Source of the DNA: Maylandia zebra
Taxonomy: Eukaryota > Chordata > Actinopteri > Cichliformes > Cichlidae
NCBI RefSeq assembly: GCF_041146795.1
Contig: NC_135185.1
Coordinates: 12,745,529-12,809,528, forward strand
Length of the DNA stretch: 64,000 nucleotides
Reading direction: 5' to 3'
This document shows positions 12,158 through 23,345 of this stretch, in pieces. The notes below the pieces were generated by a model. That model was given only the letters and a program-made list of their open reading frames with translations, was not told the DNA's origin and did not search any database. Both the position numbers and the translations under genes were made by a program. The stretch's first letter is position 1, and every line of letters begins with the position of its first letter.

Positions 12158-12904
12158 TCCTTAAATTTCTGGTGTGACACTGGCATTTGTAATTTCATTC
12201 CTATAGTACATTGCATTACATGCAAACTCAGTGTGCTTAATAATAAAAACATAAAAACAGTTTGCATTTTCTGCCTGCCTCTGTTATCAGAGTACAAGCA
12301 ACAGGGAACCCATATTCACTGCAGGTTTTCTCCATGTTGAACAAACCAAACAAAGATTTGGACTAAGGGTAAAATAAATTTTCTCAGAACAGAACAAAAA
12401 TCTGTTTTTCAGCCCTGAAATTTCCATGTGGATATCCTCTTTATTTAAGACATTGTGAGGGCTGGAAAAGGTACGCTTCTTGAAAAAGGTCCCAAATTTT
12501 AGTGCAACCCTGTGTAGGTACTGTATTTTGGAAAAATAGTATATTGTATTACTTATGCTGAGATTACCAGAGTGAAATCGATTCTGAGGGGACTGAGTCG
12601 AAACCTTTTTCCAATTTGACAGATTTTATATGAAATAACCTGCATACAAAACAAATAGCAGGACATTTAGGTTTGGGGAAAAAAATGTTGTTGTTTTTTT
12701 TAACAGAGGAAGTTAAAATACATGTTTTTCTCTAATAAGTTATTTTAAAGGTAAAAAAAAAAAACTGTGTGCATGATCACATGTTTATTTATGGTTTTGT
12801 CTGAATACTGGTTTTCTGCAGGCCAGTTGATAGGTGGAAGGCTTCATGATAGCATAGGTGGCATAAAATCATATAAATTTGATGTTGTTGTTGTGAAATT
12901 AAAA

Positions 12905-13175
12905 TAATGTGATGTTTCGATGCAAAGGGGGGGTGAGGTGGCACCAATGCTTCACAGCAAGGAGGTCCCAGGTTTGAATCCAGTCTGGGGGTTTTCAACT
13001 TGCAGTCCAGCTTCCTCCCATAGTCCAAAGGCCTGCTTTGGGTTAAGTTATTGGGCTATTCTGAACTGGTCATAGATGTGAATGCTTGTTTGTTTCTATG
13101 TGTTAGCCCAGTGTCAGATTGGTGATCTGTCCACGGTGTACCCTGCCTTTTGCCCCATGTCAGCTGAATGGATGG
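12905..13175 (+). repeat. Degenerate teleost interspersed repeat with tRNA-like B box
   Basis: It contains 'aggtcccaggtttgaatcc' (B-box-like), 'cagcttcctcccatagtccaaaggcctgc', 'tgtttgtttctatgtgttagccc' and 'gtgatctgtccacggtgtaccc'. These phrases form the backbone of a very common fish repeat. No coding potential. Confidence 0.6.
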
Positions 13176-13569
13176 ACGCTTTTGTAAGGTGTTACAGGTG
13201 CAGACATGCTAAGGCTGGGTAATTTTAGCCTATTGTCAGTGATTGTTATGCAACAATGATTTCATAATACAGATAAGAACCCCCAGAGACCTGAGACCTG
13301 CAAAATTTACCTGTTTGGCAAGTTTGGCTGCTCAACTCTGGATCATGTAGGAAGAATTCACAGTAAGATCATGGTAACACTCATGTATTATAATGAACTG
13401 TATTCCAGTTAAATCCAGACGTGAATTTAAGTCCATACATACACAGTCTTAAACACTCAAGCCCTATCATTTGTCAAAGACCACATAGTACAAAATTATC
13501 TTAATAGAGCATTTTGGTCTGAGACTACTGGCTTATATCTAAAAGGCAGAGCCTTCAGACTTTCTAAGC

Positions 13570-13960
13570 TTATAATTAGGGCTGATCAGGTGAGTCTGAA
13601 CCAACCCTGGGGGTTGGGGACTGGGGCTGCAGGATCGGCTTCCAATGATGCACTGAGCCTTTCGCTTCCTCTCTTTTCCTGATGTACTTATATGCTACTA
13701 CTGCATGCCATCACTCTGTCGGTTGAGTTTTGTCCTCGTTGTGTTCATAGCCTACCTGCCATTAACTCTTTCCTTCTTTCTTTCTCCTGACCACCCAGTC
13801 AGTTGACGCATATGGCTGCACCTCCCTGAGCATGGTTCTACTGAAGGTCATTTCTTCTTAGAAAGGTCTTCCTTCCCAGCATCGCCAAATGGGGACGTTT
13901 GATTGCTCTGTGATCTGGTTTTTAGCCTTACAATATAAAGTACCAATTTACCTGAACTAA
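13570..13960 (+). repeat. Degenerate interspersed repeat
   Basis: The phrases 'tctactgaaggtcatttcttcttagaaaggtcttccttccca', 'gtttttagccttacaatataaag' mark a non-coding repeat widespread in percomorph genomes. Its 'acaatataaagcgactcgaggtgactgttg' ending also occurs alone at about 15668-15700. Confidence 0.5.
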
Positions 13961-15589
13961 GTTAAAATTTGTTATGTATTGTTTTGTATAAGACACAATG
14001 TTGAGGTAGAAAGGTGTCAGTTGTGAGGAAACACAGTGGAATGTGAATGGAAAAGTATGGATGGATGGAGGGAGAAGCATGCATGCATACAGTATCACTA
14101 ACAGAAGAAAAGCAGGATTTGCTTCTGAACAAAAATCCACTTTTTACCTTCAGTTTTCTTGGCAAATGTGAGTCTGTTATCCAACAATAGTTCTAAGGAC
14201 AAAAATCATCTGTTTCAGTTTTATAATCCCACTGTTAAGTCATCTGACTGTTAGGGCTAGATGCCCCGCAGATATGGAGAATGGTGATTTATGACAACTT
14301 TTCAGCATCTATTGGAGACCATAGACATACCCTAAGGAGTCAAAATCTATAGAAAGGGACATATGATGATGATGATGACGATGGTGAAGTACTTGCTCAG
14401 AGTGGTCATCTGATTGTTGAAATTCTCTCTGTATTATTGTAGCATCTTCCCCCACATTCCCACGCACACCCACTAAAAACAGACCTGCAATAGACACGTA
14501 TTTATTATCAGTGAATAATAAGTCTGACCATATTGAGCCCACACACACTGATAACAACACAGCAGTAGAAATGATGACGCTGGCACAGTTTAACGTGGAG
14601 CTGGAGTCTGTTTACACACCGCGAAGAGCAAAGAGGCGGAGCTGTTACTGAGACAGTGAGCTCAGGTAGAGTGAAAAAAACAGCAGCTGTTCCTGTGATC
14701 ACCATTAAAACCTTTACTGGGAAAAGGCTAGTGGAGTCCTTTGTCAAAGCACCTGATCAACAAACTGACACGACCAAAAGCAAACGCTGTAGCTGCTCCA
14801 TCCACCGCTGCTCCGTTTGTTTTACGCAGTCAAAATCTGCAGTAAGAGTCCAGAAGTTGTATTAAAATATGCAGATGAAATGTTATTCATACAGCGTGCT
14901 GAATGCTGACAATAGCCGTCCTGTTTTATATGCAGCAAACAGGGGTGAGTATAAAGGGGGGCATTGGGTGTCCTAGACCTTATTAATTTCAAGGCTTTTG
15001 TAAGATTTTTAACACTGTAAGTGAAATAATATCAAATATTGTGTTAATTAAAATCCATTAATATTTAAAAATATAGAAATAAGATTTTTTCCACAAGCCA
15101 ATAAAAATATAAATGGGCTATTAAACTCTGGTCCACTGACCTGATGGTTGTTAGGTTGGACACTGAATTATTATTAATATCTACACTAACATAGCATCTG
15201 TTTTCAGCAGCACTTGCTTCCTATTAAAGTCAGAAAGCCTTCCAAGAAGACAGAGTAAAGGTGCATTTCTATGCCTTAGTTTAGTTTGCATATATATCTT
15301 ATTTTATTTGTGACTTTTGACTGTGCTTGAGATTATTTATACATTTTACAATTTAAGAAAATGTTTTCTTTTAAAAAAAATCTAATTTATTATGACATGT
15401 ACATACAATCAAAGGGGTTTAGTTGTTTTTTGTGTTTTTTTGACAGATGTTATATGTAGTTAAACGTGAAAACATTGCAATTTCTAAAATGGAAAACAAC
15501 GAGCAGTTCATTTTGAAAGACCTGTGTTTTTTCTCCTTTGAATGTTTATGATTGCTCATTAATAAGACAAAAATATTTCTTGTTGGATT

Positions 15590-15656
15590 ACTCAGTGAAT
15601 TGATGGAATAATCTATCGATTCATCGTTCACTAAAATAATTGCTAGCTACATCCCT
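15590..15656 (-). mobile_element. hAT-like end fragment
   Basis: The stretch 'ataatctatcgattcatcg...attgctagctacatcccta' resembles the AATCGATTA-rich end of a common fish hAT family. Only one end is recognisable. Confidence 0.35.
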
Positions 15657-16559
15657 AGTCTTTCCCCTACAATATAAAGCGACTCGAGGTGACTGTTGAT
15701 GGCCTATGTGACAAAATACACCAAAAAAACAAAACACCAAAACAAAAAACATTCACTTATCCTTTGGCTTTTAAAAGTTGACATACCTCAGCTGTTCAGG
15801 CTCAGGTTACTTTTTTGTATCAGTGGGTAGATTTAGTCTGTAATACATGATCATCCCTTTGTAGATGATAAGCATAGGAAAACATACTGAAGAAATAAAT
15901 ATTAAACAATCTACATTTGGTTATGTGGGATATTAAAGCTACAATTTGTTCATCTAAGCCATGAGCTAACTCCTATATATTTGTACTGTGTTGCTCTGCA
16001 CAGGAGGAAACTTAAATTAAATATGCAAAAAGAGCAAGTCGTCAAATAAAATCAAACCAGTTAGCCATTATAATGGTCTGTAATTAATGGTCTGTAATGT
16101 AATTGAGTTTGTGTTTCTTATGGATAAATATCCAAAGGTAAAGGAGGACGAGAAAATGGAAACTTGTTTCTAACAATTAAATGAATTAATAAAAAAATTG
16201 CAGAGAGAGGGAAGTTGAAATTTTGAGTTCTTTCAAATTGTTGACTTACTGACTATTTCTAAATTTCAAGATACATCAGATACAACACATTTTTTCCTAA
16301 TTCACAAGGTGGTCAAATTGGAAATGAGAACATTTCTTCAAACACAACAGGTGCTGTTCAGTTTTGAGTAAGTGATTATCATTAAATTAAGCAAAACTCA
16401 TATAAAACAACATAGTGTCATTGAGTTTGCGAATAATGGTCTTTCTTTTCATTTTTTTAAACCGGAACATGGGTCTTCAGCAGTTTTATTTTGGAAAGAC
16501 GGTGACCGGTAGTCATCATGTCCTACGTTGCTAACTTGACGTTTTTTTGCAACATGTCT

Positions 16560-16735
16560 CCCTCGCAGGCTCTCGTCCATTATTAGAAGCTTCTGGATAT
16601 TTTGTGAAACTGCTTCGTTTTGTAAGTGCTTTTGTTCACGCTGGGCGTTTCAAATCTACGCTATAGTCGTCGCTATTGTCCGGCTAATGTTTCGTTTGCT
16701 AGCAAGGTCACTGTACTCGCTGTTATTGAAAGCCG
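16560..16735 (+). other. Candidate first non-coding exon and promoter region of ptp4a2-like gene
   Basis: A stretch richer in CpG than its surroundings covers about 16500-17310. A good 5' splice site (AGCCG|GTGAGC) lies at 16735/16736. The transcription start is not visible. An ATG at 16687 opens a 17-codon upstream ORF that would stop at TAG 17168-17170 after splicing to the next exon. Confidence 0.5.
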
Positions 16736-17165
16736 GTGAGCGTTTTAGCCTGCTTTTTATTCTGCTTGTTGACCTGGTTTCTAACTGACCTGTCTTGCGG
16801 AGCATTTAATGACAGAAGGTGCTGTTGTTTAGTCCAGTAAGACAGTTTGTAAATAATATGCTGACATTTTCTCTTAATCTGCGTGTGTCATAATCGCTCT
16901 ATGTGTGCCTTAAAAAAACAAAAAAGCCAGCTGGCTTCTCGGTAATTTAACTGTAACTGCCGTGTAGATTAATTTTAAACATGGATGCTCTCGTACAGGT
17001 ATTTAAGTGATTAGCCTAGTTAAGTGTCATGCTTCCCGGTTTATTTTTCGGTTTTTTTTTAAAAGTCATATTGCGTTTGGTTATTGGAATATCAACATAT
17101 AAGCTAAAACGCAGCAGCTGAAGTCATCGATAAATATCGACGTGTTTTCTTCTTATTCGCTGCAG

Positions 17166-17308
17166 GTTAGCACTAAGCTAACGGGCCGTTAGTCAGCCAG
17201 GACCCAGAAAAACAGCAGCAGCATCATCATCAATGGTGTGTCTACATCCCGGAGCCGTCACATTTTCCTGTGTCCGCTCAATGAACCATCTCCTCAGCTC
17301 TCATCACG
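17166..17308 (+). other. Candidate 5' UTR exon 2 of ptp4a2-like gene
   Basis: It is bounded by TTCGCTGCAG| and CACG|GTGAGT, both strong splice sites. It holds the start (ATG at 17233, context ATCAATGG) of a long upstream ORF that continues into the next exon. Confidence 0.6.
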
Positions 17309-18607
17309 GTGAGTATATCACCACGCCGCAGTTCGTGTTGGACTCGGGTAACCATATTTCCAGATAAATTACATCTGGGATAAGTTTAGGGCCGGCTAGA
17401 AACATTATGTGGGCAGCTTGGAGAAGGTAAGGATGGGAGATTAGCGCATCCAGCTGGTAACCTGTTTGTCTCTGTTCGTGTGCTGGTATCTCTGACATGA
17501 ACGTCAGAATGATCTCTGACAGAGGTAAACAGAATAAACAACTTGGTTAGGCTAATATTAGATACACGTCTGTGTTTTAGGTTTGCGGTTTTACAGGCTG
17601 AATCATTTGTTCTCTGTAAGAGTAACACAGATGTACCATGAGATTTTGGGTCAGGTAGGAAGGTCAGACCAAGACAGCTACACCACTGAGTATTTCATAT
17701 ATCATTATTTGTCATCCCAAACTATTATCCAGATATCAGCTATCATGCACAGGTAGCTTTATTAGCTTTATTAGGTAGTCAATAAGCTTTATTTATGTCA
17801 TTAAGATTGTTATGACTATGTTAAGACTACAACTCTGTCTATAATCCTTCAGTATTCACAGTGGCAGTTCACCTATCAGTCTGCTTGATCATATGAAGGA
17901 TAAATATCCTGTATTTTCTTTCCCAGCCTTCTAAATAGAAAAGGAAGCTACATTTTTTTTCTGTACTTTTATGAGGTTGAAGGAAAACTCCCAAAAGTGC
18001 CTTAGTTCTAGACTTTTCTCTACAGGAGCACAACTAAATTCTCTAAGGTTTTCACACAAATGAATTGATATATTTTACTATATTTGGTAGTTAAATTCTC
18101 AGATATACTGGAATAGAGTTTGCAAAAAGTTCAAAACATAACCAAGCTGAATAGGAGATGCTATGTGAACTCAGTGGGCTCGGGGTTTATCCATCTGCTT
18201 GTAAAACTTGTAAAACACAGCAAGAATATCTTGATGCACTAAGGAAATGCCAAACTGTAAAAACACTCAAGACCGAGATCGCAGATTTCACTCTAGTGTT
18301 TGCATGGTTGTGTGTTCTCTCTTTGTTTTTTTTCAGTTGCTCCTCTGTCTCGTATCTTTGCTGGGTTTTAGTAGGGATGAGTCTATGTATCACTTTATTC
18401 TTTTATGAGCCACGTCTTTTTTGTGTTCACTTTTATAAACCATTAAATGGTTACAGGAGGACAAAGGGTGAAAATGTTGTGCACTCTGGTCTCATGACTT
18501 CATCTCTTCTTCATGTCTCGCTCTCAGGCTGCACATGTATGGCGTTGGCGAGGCTTGGAGGGGAGTTTTGCCAAGCCCAGCACCTGCTGCTTATTGTGGA
18601 CAAGTGA
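17233..18607 (+). CDS. Spliced 51-codon upstream ORF in the ptp4a2-like leader
   Basis: The exon parts are 17233-17308 and 18528-18607. The 51-residue product begins MVCLHPGAV and ends LLLIVDK. The ATG has A at -3 and G at +4, so ribosomes should use it often. It ends before the main ATG at 23424 and therefore should limit phosphatase translation. Mammalian PRL-1/PRL-2 mRNAs are known to carry a conserved upstream ORF linked to magnesium-sensitive translation; whether this is its orthologue needs alignment. The ORF depends on my splice predictions. It has no recognised domain, and the peptide may matter less than the act of translating it. Confidence 0.45.
17309..18527. other. Leader intron, no feature recognised
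   Basis: A 1.2 kb stretch between candidate leader exons. I see no repeat with clear identity and no coding exon. Confidence 0.5.
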
Positions 18608-18653
18608 AAAGGAGACGTCAGCTAGGCACACTCACTGCCATTCACGCACACAG
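18528..18653 (+). other. Candidate 5' UTR exon 3 of ptp4a2-like gene
   Basis: It is bounded by CGCTCTCAG| and ACACAG|GTGAGT. Spliced to 17308 it continues the upstream ORF to TGA at 18605-18607. The next acceptor is TTCCTCAG at 23345, which begins the exon carrying the phosphatase ATG. Confidence 0.6.
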
Positions 18654-19473
18654 GTGAGTGATAAAGGCAGGCGGTGCCTTCATTTGAAACTTTGAGGATA
18701 AAGTCTAGTCCTTGATGTGTTATCTCTACAGCATCAAAAGCTTTACTTCTACTGCCTGGCACCCATGGCTCCATTTTTGTACTTTTGTTAATCGTACCAT
18801 ATTAAAGCTTAAAGTCTTCACTTCAGTCTTAGAGTCCACTGTGGTGAAGATCGTCATGCAAATTCTTTATAAAAATGACTACTAACCATGATTTAAGGAA
18901 TGCTTATTTTTTAAAACCAGTAAGTTTCTCCTGAAGGTGAAAGGGAATCAGCTGCATGCACAGCATGAATTCATACGCAATCCCTTCTTGAACTCGATGT
19001 CCCAATTTTTAAAAAAAAAGCTGTTATGCAGCCAGAGCATGAAAAATAACTTGGTTCAATGTCAATAAAATACATAATTATCACACAGTAAAACAGTTCA
19101 GAAAGGTAAAAAAATGTCACTCAAAAAGGGGCTCAGTTAAACAGGATACAATGAATAACCTGTTTATGTTACAATAAGGAGCTTAACTATAAATGATGAG
19201 GTGGTAAAGATTTTCTGTATCCGTCTGTGTGGCAGTGGAGCTGAAACGACTTTGAGTGTTCAGCTGCATGTCCAGTAAAATGTGAACAGGACAGTCAAGC
19301 TAACTATCCACATCCGTTTACCACAGCCACAGTCCCATCAGCTGATGTAGGAATCCAATCAGTGCGTTGATTCAGATAACAGTCGCAAATTCCTTCAATG
19401 AGCGATACGGACGCGTTCCATCAGCTGGCAGTTCAGTATTTGCAGTAACATGGCTGGGATTGCACTGCAGAGA

Positions 19474-20430
19474 TTACCATCTCTGTTTGTTTCCAAATGG
19501 GGCAATCGTGGCTCAAGAGTTGGGAATTTGCCTTGTAATCGGAAGGTTGCCGGTTCGAGCCCCGGCTTGGACAGTCTCGGTCGTTGTGTCCTTGGGCAAG
19601 ACACTTCACCCGTTGCCTACTGGTGGTGGTCAGAGGGCCCGGTGGCGCCAGTGTCCGGCAGTCTGTCACTGCGCCCCAGGGTGGCTGTGGCTACAATGTA
19701 GCTTGCCATCACCAGTGTGTGAATGTGTGAGTGAATGGGTGGATGATAGGGGTGGGGGAAAAAATCGATACTGTGTAGTATCGTGATATTTTGTTTGCTA
19801 ATAATGTATCGATACAGGGACAGCAGAAATTGATATTTTGTTACAAAAAAAGTTTTTGTAGACTGGAACTCTGACTTCAGAGCATGTTGATCCTTTTTCT
19901 GAGCAAGAATCCTGACATTGCTTGACTGTCCAAATGTGTTTAACTTGTTTTTTGGCAGCAATAAACATGACAGTTTACTTCTTTTAATTTAAGACATGTT
20001 TTATTTTAATTAAGTTTAAAACTTTTTATTTAATGTAAAATTATATTTTGTTTTAATTTACTTTCAAATTCTTCAGTTGCTGAATGGGCTGCATAGTTAT
20101 CATAAATTGCATAGTTCAGAATAGCTATAATTGTACCAGATGGTTGCATTCAGTTAAGTTGGACTAGACTGTAATACAAACCGTTCAGTTTGTCAACAAT
20201 AAAACTGAAATGAGAGAAAGACTGAGTGTGAGACTTTGATATTAGATAAAATGAATATTGATAAAGTTTGCCTTTATGTACAGAATCTGAATATCGCAAA
20301 ATATTTTAAGAAATTGCAATAATATCGTATCGTGGGATGTATGGTGATTCCCACCTCTAGTGGATGACTGGGGTCCTTAGGGACTAGCAAAGCGCTATAC
20401 AAATACAGGCCATTTACCATCTCTGTTTGT
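19474..20430 (+). mobile_element. tRNA-derived SINE with target duplication, split by a hAT MITE
   Basis: The SINE body runs about 19499-19746 and 20368-20413. The head has a tRNA-like region ('aatcgtggctcaagagttggg') and a perfect B box GGTTCGAGCCC, followed by 'gtgtccttgggcaagacacttcaccc'. The 3' end is 'gcaaagcgctatacaaatacaggcc'. A 17-bp direct repeat, TTACCATCTCTGTTTGT, flanks the whole unit at 19474-19490 and 20414-20430; it is the target duplication of the SINE. The tail is interrupted by a 613-bp MITE. Type: AFC-like or related percomorph SINE. Confidence 0.85.
19747..20359 (+). mobile_element. hAT-type MITE inserted into the SINE
   Basis: The terminal inverted repeats are TAGGGGTGGG and CCCACCTCTA (one mismatch). 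They are flanked by a perfect 8-bp duplication GTGGATGA at 19739-19746 and 20360-20367, the hAT signature. The sub-terminal ATCGATAC...GTATCGTGATA text recurs in inverted form at both ends. It is AT-rich with no ORF, so it is nonautonomous. Confidence 0.9.
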
Positions 20431-20524
20431 CTCAAAAGTCCTGATATCACAGAAAATTCACTAGTAGACACATAAAAACTTGAATTTATAGAGAGTTTAA
20501 AAACCATTTCATCACAGTAAAGCA

Positions 20525-20526
<2 letters not shown>

Positions 20527-20600
<74 letters not shown>
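20527..20600 (+). repeat. (TA)n microsatellite, left flank of retroelement
   Basis: A pure TA run of about 37 units directly abuts the first base of the RLE-type retroelement. Confidence 0.98.
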
Positions 20601-20602
<2 letters not shown>

Positions 20603-22695
20603 TTCACGCCTACTGGCTGAAGACGCTGACTGCACTCCACGAGCGTTTGGCAGCACAAATGAACCAGCTGCTAGTTAACGAGAGACACCCGGAATGGCTA
20701 ACTGAAGGCCGGACGGTCCTGATCCCCAAGGACCCCAAGAAGGGACCGGTCCCCTCCAACTACCGACCAATAACCTGCCTCAGTACTACATGGAAGCTCC
20801 TTTCAGGCATCATATCGGCTAAGATGAACAGGCACATGGGTCAATACATGAGCGGGACACAGAAAGGAATTGGCAAGAATACCAGAGGCGCAAAACACCA
20901 GCTACTGGTAGACAGAACAATCAGCCGAGACTGCAAGACCAGACTGACCAACCTGTGCACTGCCTGGATTGATTACAAGAAGGCCTATGACTCAATGCCC
21001 CACAGCTGGATACTGGAATGCCTAGAATTGTACAAGATCAATGGGACCCTAAGAGCCTTCATCAGGAACTCAATGGGGATGTGGCGTACAACACTAGAGG
21101 CCAACTCCAAGCCCATAGCACAAGTCACCATCAAGTGCGGGATCTACCAAGGAGATGCTCTGTCCCCACTGCTGTTCTGCATAGGCCTGAACCCCCTCAG
21201 TGAGATCATTAACAAGACTGGCTACGGATACCGACTACGGAACGGAGCAGTTGTCAGCCACCTCCTGTACATGGATGACATCAAGCTGTATGCCAAGAGT
21301 GAACGAGACATCGATTCACTGATCCACACTACCAGGCTATACAGCAATGACATTGGAATGTTGTTCGGACTGGAGAAGTGTAGTCGGATGGTAACAAAGA
21401 GAGGGAAGGTAGTCAGAACTGAGGGGATTGAACTACCAGAAGGCAACATTGCAGACATAGAGGACAGTTACAAGTACTTGGGGATCCCACAGGCGAATGG
21501 GAACCATGAAGAGGCCGCTAGAAAAGCTGCAACCACCAAGTACCTGCAGAGGGTCAGGCAAGTCCTGAGGAGTCAGCTGAATGGTAAGAACAAGATCCGG
21601 GCCATCAACACGTACGCCCTGCCCGTGATCAGGTACCCTGCTGGGGTAATAGGCTGGCCAAAGGAGGAGATAGAAGCCACTGACATAAAGACAAGAAAGC
21701 TCCTTACCATGCATGGAGGGTTTCACCCCAAATCCAGCACCCTGAGGCTGTACGCTAAGCGGAAGGAAGGGGGCCGGGGACTGGTGAGTGTCAGCACCAC
21801 AGTCCAGGATGAGACAACGAACATCCAAGAATACATTGGGAAGATGGCCCCAACTGACCGAGTGCTCAGTGAATACCTCAGGCAGCAGAAACCCAAGAAA
21901 GAGGAGGGAGGCGAGGAACCATCATGGAAGGACAGGCCCCTGCACGGTATGTACCACCGGCAGATAGAGGAGGTGGCTGATATCCAGAAATCCTACCAGT
22001 GGCTGGACAAAGCTGGACTGAAAGACAGCACAGAGGCACTAATCATGGCAGCACAAGAACAAGCTCTGAGCACAAGATCCATAGAGGCTGGGGTCTATCA
22101 CACCAGGCAAGACCCCAGGTGCAGGCTGTGTAAAGATGCCCCAGAGACAATCCAGCACATAACAGCAGGGTGCAAGATGCTAGCAGGCAAGGCATACATG
22201 GAACGCCATAACCAAGTGGCCGGCATAGTGTACAGGAACATCTGTGCCGAGTATAACCTGGAAGTCCCGAGGTCAAAATGGGAGATGCCCCCAAGGGTGG
22301 TGGAGAATGACCGAGCTAAGATCCTGTGGGACTTCCAGATACAGACGGACAAAATGGTGGTGGCTAACCAACCGGACATAGTGGTGGTAGACAAACAGAA
22401 GAAGACGGCCGTAGTGATCGATGTAGCGGTTCCGAATGACAGCAATATCAGGAAGAAGGAACACGAGAAGCTGGAGAAATACCAAGGGCTCAGAGAAGAG
22501 CTCGAGAGGATGTGGAGGGTGAAGGTAACGGTGGTCCCCGTGGTAATCGGAGCACTAGGTGCGGTGACTCCCAAGCTAGGCGAGTGGCTCCAGCAGATCC
22601 CGGGAACAACATCGGAGATCTCTGTCCAGAAGAGCGCAGTCCTGGGAACAGCTAAGATACTGCGCAGGACCCTCAAGCTCCCAGGCCTCTGGTAG
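20599..22695 (+). CDS. RLE-type LINE protein: reverse transcriptase plus restriction-like endonuclease
   Basis: The 698-codon frame has no stop. Reverse transcriptase motifs: PSNYRPITCL (about 52-61), WIDYKKAYDS (motif A, D125), GDALSPLLF (motif B, 185-193) and YMDD (motif C, 224-227). A CX2CX8HX4C zinc knuckle follows at 508-525. A restriction-like endonuclease follows with P592-D593 and VIDVAVP around D608. This domain order and the absence of an APE endonuclease mark the R2/R4-type lineage; fish Rex6 is the closest family I know. The initiating ATG is an artefact: its AT comes from the TA repeat and its G is the first element base. N-terminal parts of the parent protein are missing, so autonomous mobility is doubtful. 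The enzyme would copy its RNA into nicked chromosomal DNA. Confidence 0.9.
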
Positions 22696-22751
22696 AGGAC
22701 CCGAGCTTGAAGGATAAACCGCCCGCAGGGGCGTGCTGGGTGTTTTTTTTT
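20601..22751 (+). mobile_element. Rex6-like (R4/Dong-type) non-LTR retrotransposon, 5'-truncated
   Basis: The element spans the retained ORF, a short 3' tail ('ggcgtgctgggtg' then a T run) and nothing upstream of the reverse transcriptase. (TA)n arrays lie on both sides. The 5' cut is typical of incomplete target-primed reverse transcription. Composition is more GC-rich than the flanks. The intact frame suggests a recent insertion. Confidence 0.88.
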
Positions 22752-22814
22752 ATGTATATATATATATGTATATATATATATGTATATATGTATGTATATA
22801 TATATATATATATA
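22752..22814 (+). repeat. (TA)n / TATG-rich microsatellite, right flank of retroelement
   Basis: TA runs interrupted by G (ATGTATATAT pattern) follow the 3' end of the RLE element. Together with the left array they suggest insertion into a TA-repeat target. Confidence 0.95.
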
Positions 22815-23345
22815 AACATCTTATTTAGATGAGAATTACATTTAAAGTTTACCAGTAAATAAAAAGTCACAGCAAAGCTTTTTTGTTTTAAAGTGACCTA
22901 AAATGGCCGACCCTTCCTGTCCTCATAGGTCCCTACTGCCATCCCGTTCAACCCTTATGAAGAAGAGCCACCCTGCAGTCTGTGAGCTGTCTCGGAGAGA
23001 GGGGCAAGCATTGGTTTCAGCCTGGGAGTTTCCTCTCTGCTCTTCTTCTTTCCAGCTTTTCCTCTCCTCCTCCTCTTCTTCTTCTGCTGTGATTTGTACA
23101 AGTCTTCTCTGAATGGGCTAATAGAGTTGAAAGAAAAAGAGTTTAACTCTTGCCAAGCCAATTTTACTTTTACTTTATTGCCAAGGCAATTTACTTTTCT
23201 ATTTCTCGACCAAAATTTTGTATTTTCGTGAGATTGATTTAGTAACATTCACTAAAAAACACAATTGTTTTTCTTTAAGTGGGAAGATTTTGTTTGTTTG
23301 TTTGTTTGCATTTTGTTTTTAACACTCAGAAGGGTTTTTCCTCAG

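Larger units (their letters stand above)
7434..16500. other. Intergenic region between connexin and ptp4a2-like gene
   Basis: No coding exon was recognised. Contents are listed separately: a SINE on the minus strand (about 8030-8250), a perfect CTCF-core match (9952), a long TG tract (11512), a fold-back repeat (11999-12157), degenerate interspersed repeats (about 12905-13175 and 13570-13960), a short ATG/GAT-rich tract (14362-14385) and a hAT-like scrap (about 15590-15656). The remainder is AT-rich single-copy-looking sequence. Confidence 0.6.

Noticed and set aside
18158..18607. 149-codon plus-strand ORF
   Set aside because: Its end is the real reading frame of the leader exon (upstream ORF); the earlier part is intron read-through with a pyrimidine tract and a splice acceptor inside it.
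19367..19786. 139-codon ORF
   Set aside because: It runs through the SINE head; tRNA-derived sequence is not protein-coding.
20599..20601. ATG as a true start of the RLE-LINE protein
   Set aside because: The codon is formed by the TA repeat plus the first element base, so it is a junction artefact of 5' truncation.
22098..22676. 192-codon minus-strand ORF
   Set aside because: Antisense shadow of the retroelement endonuclease region.
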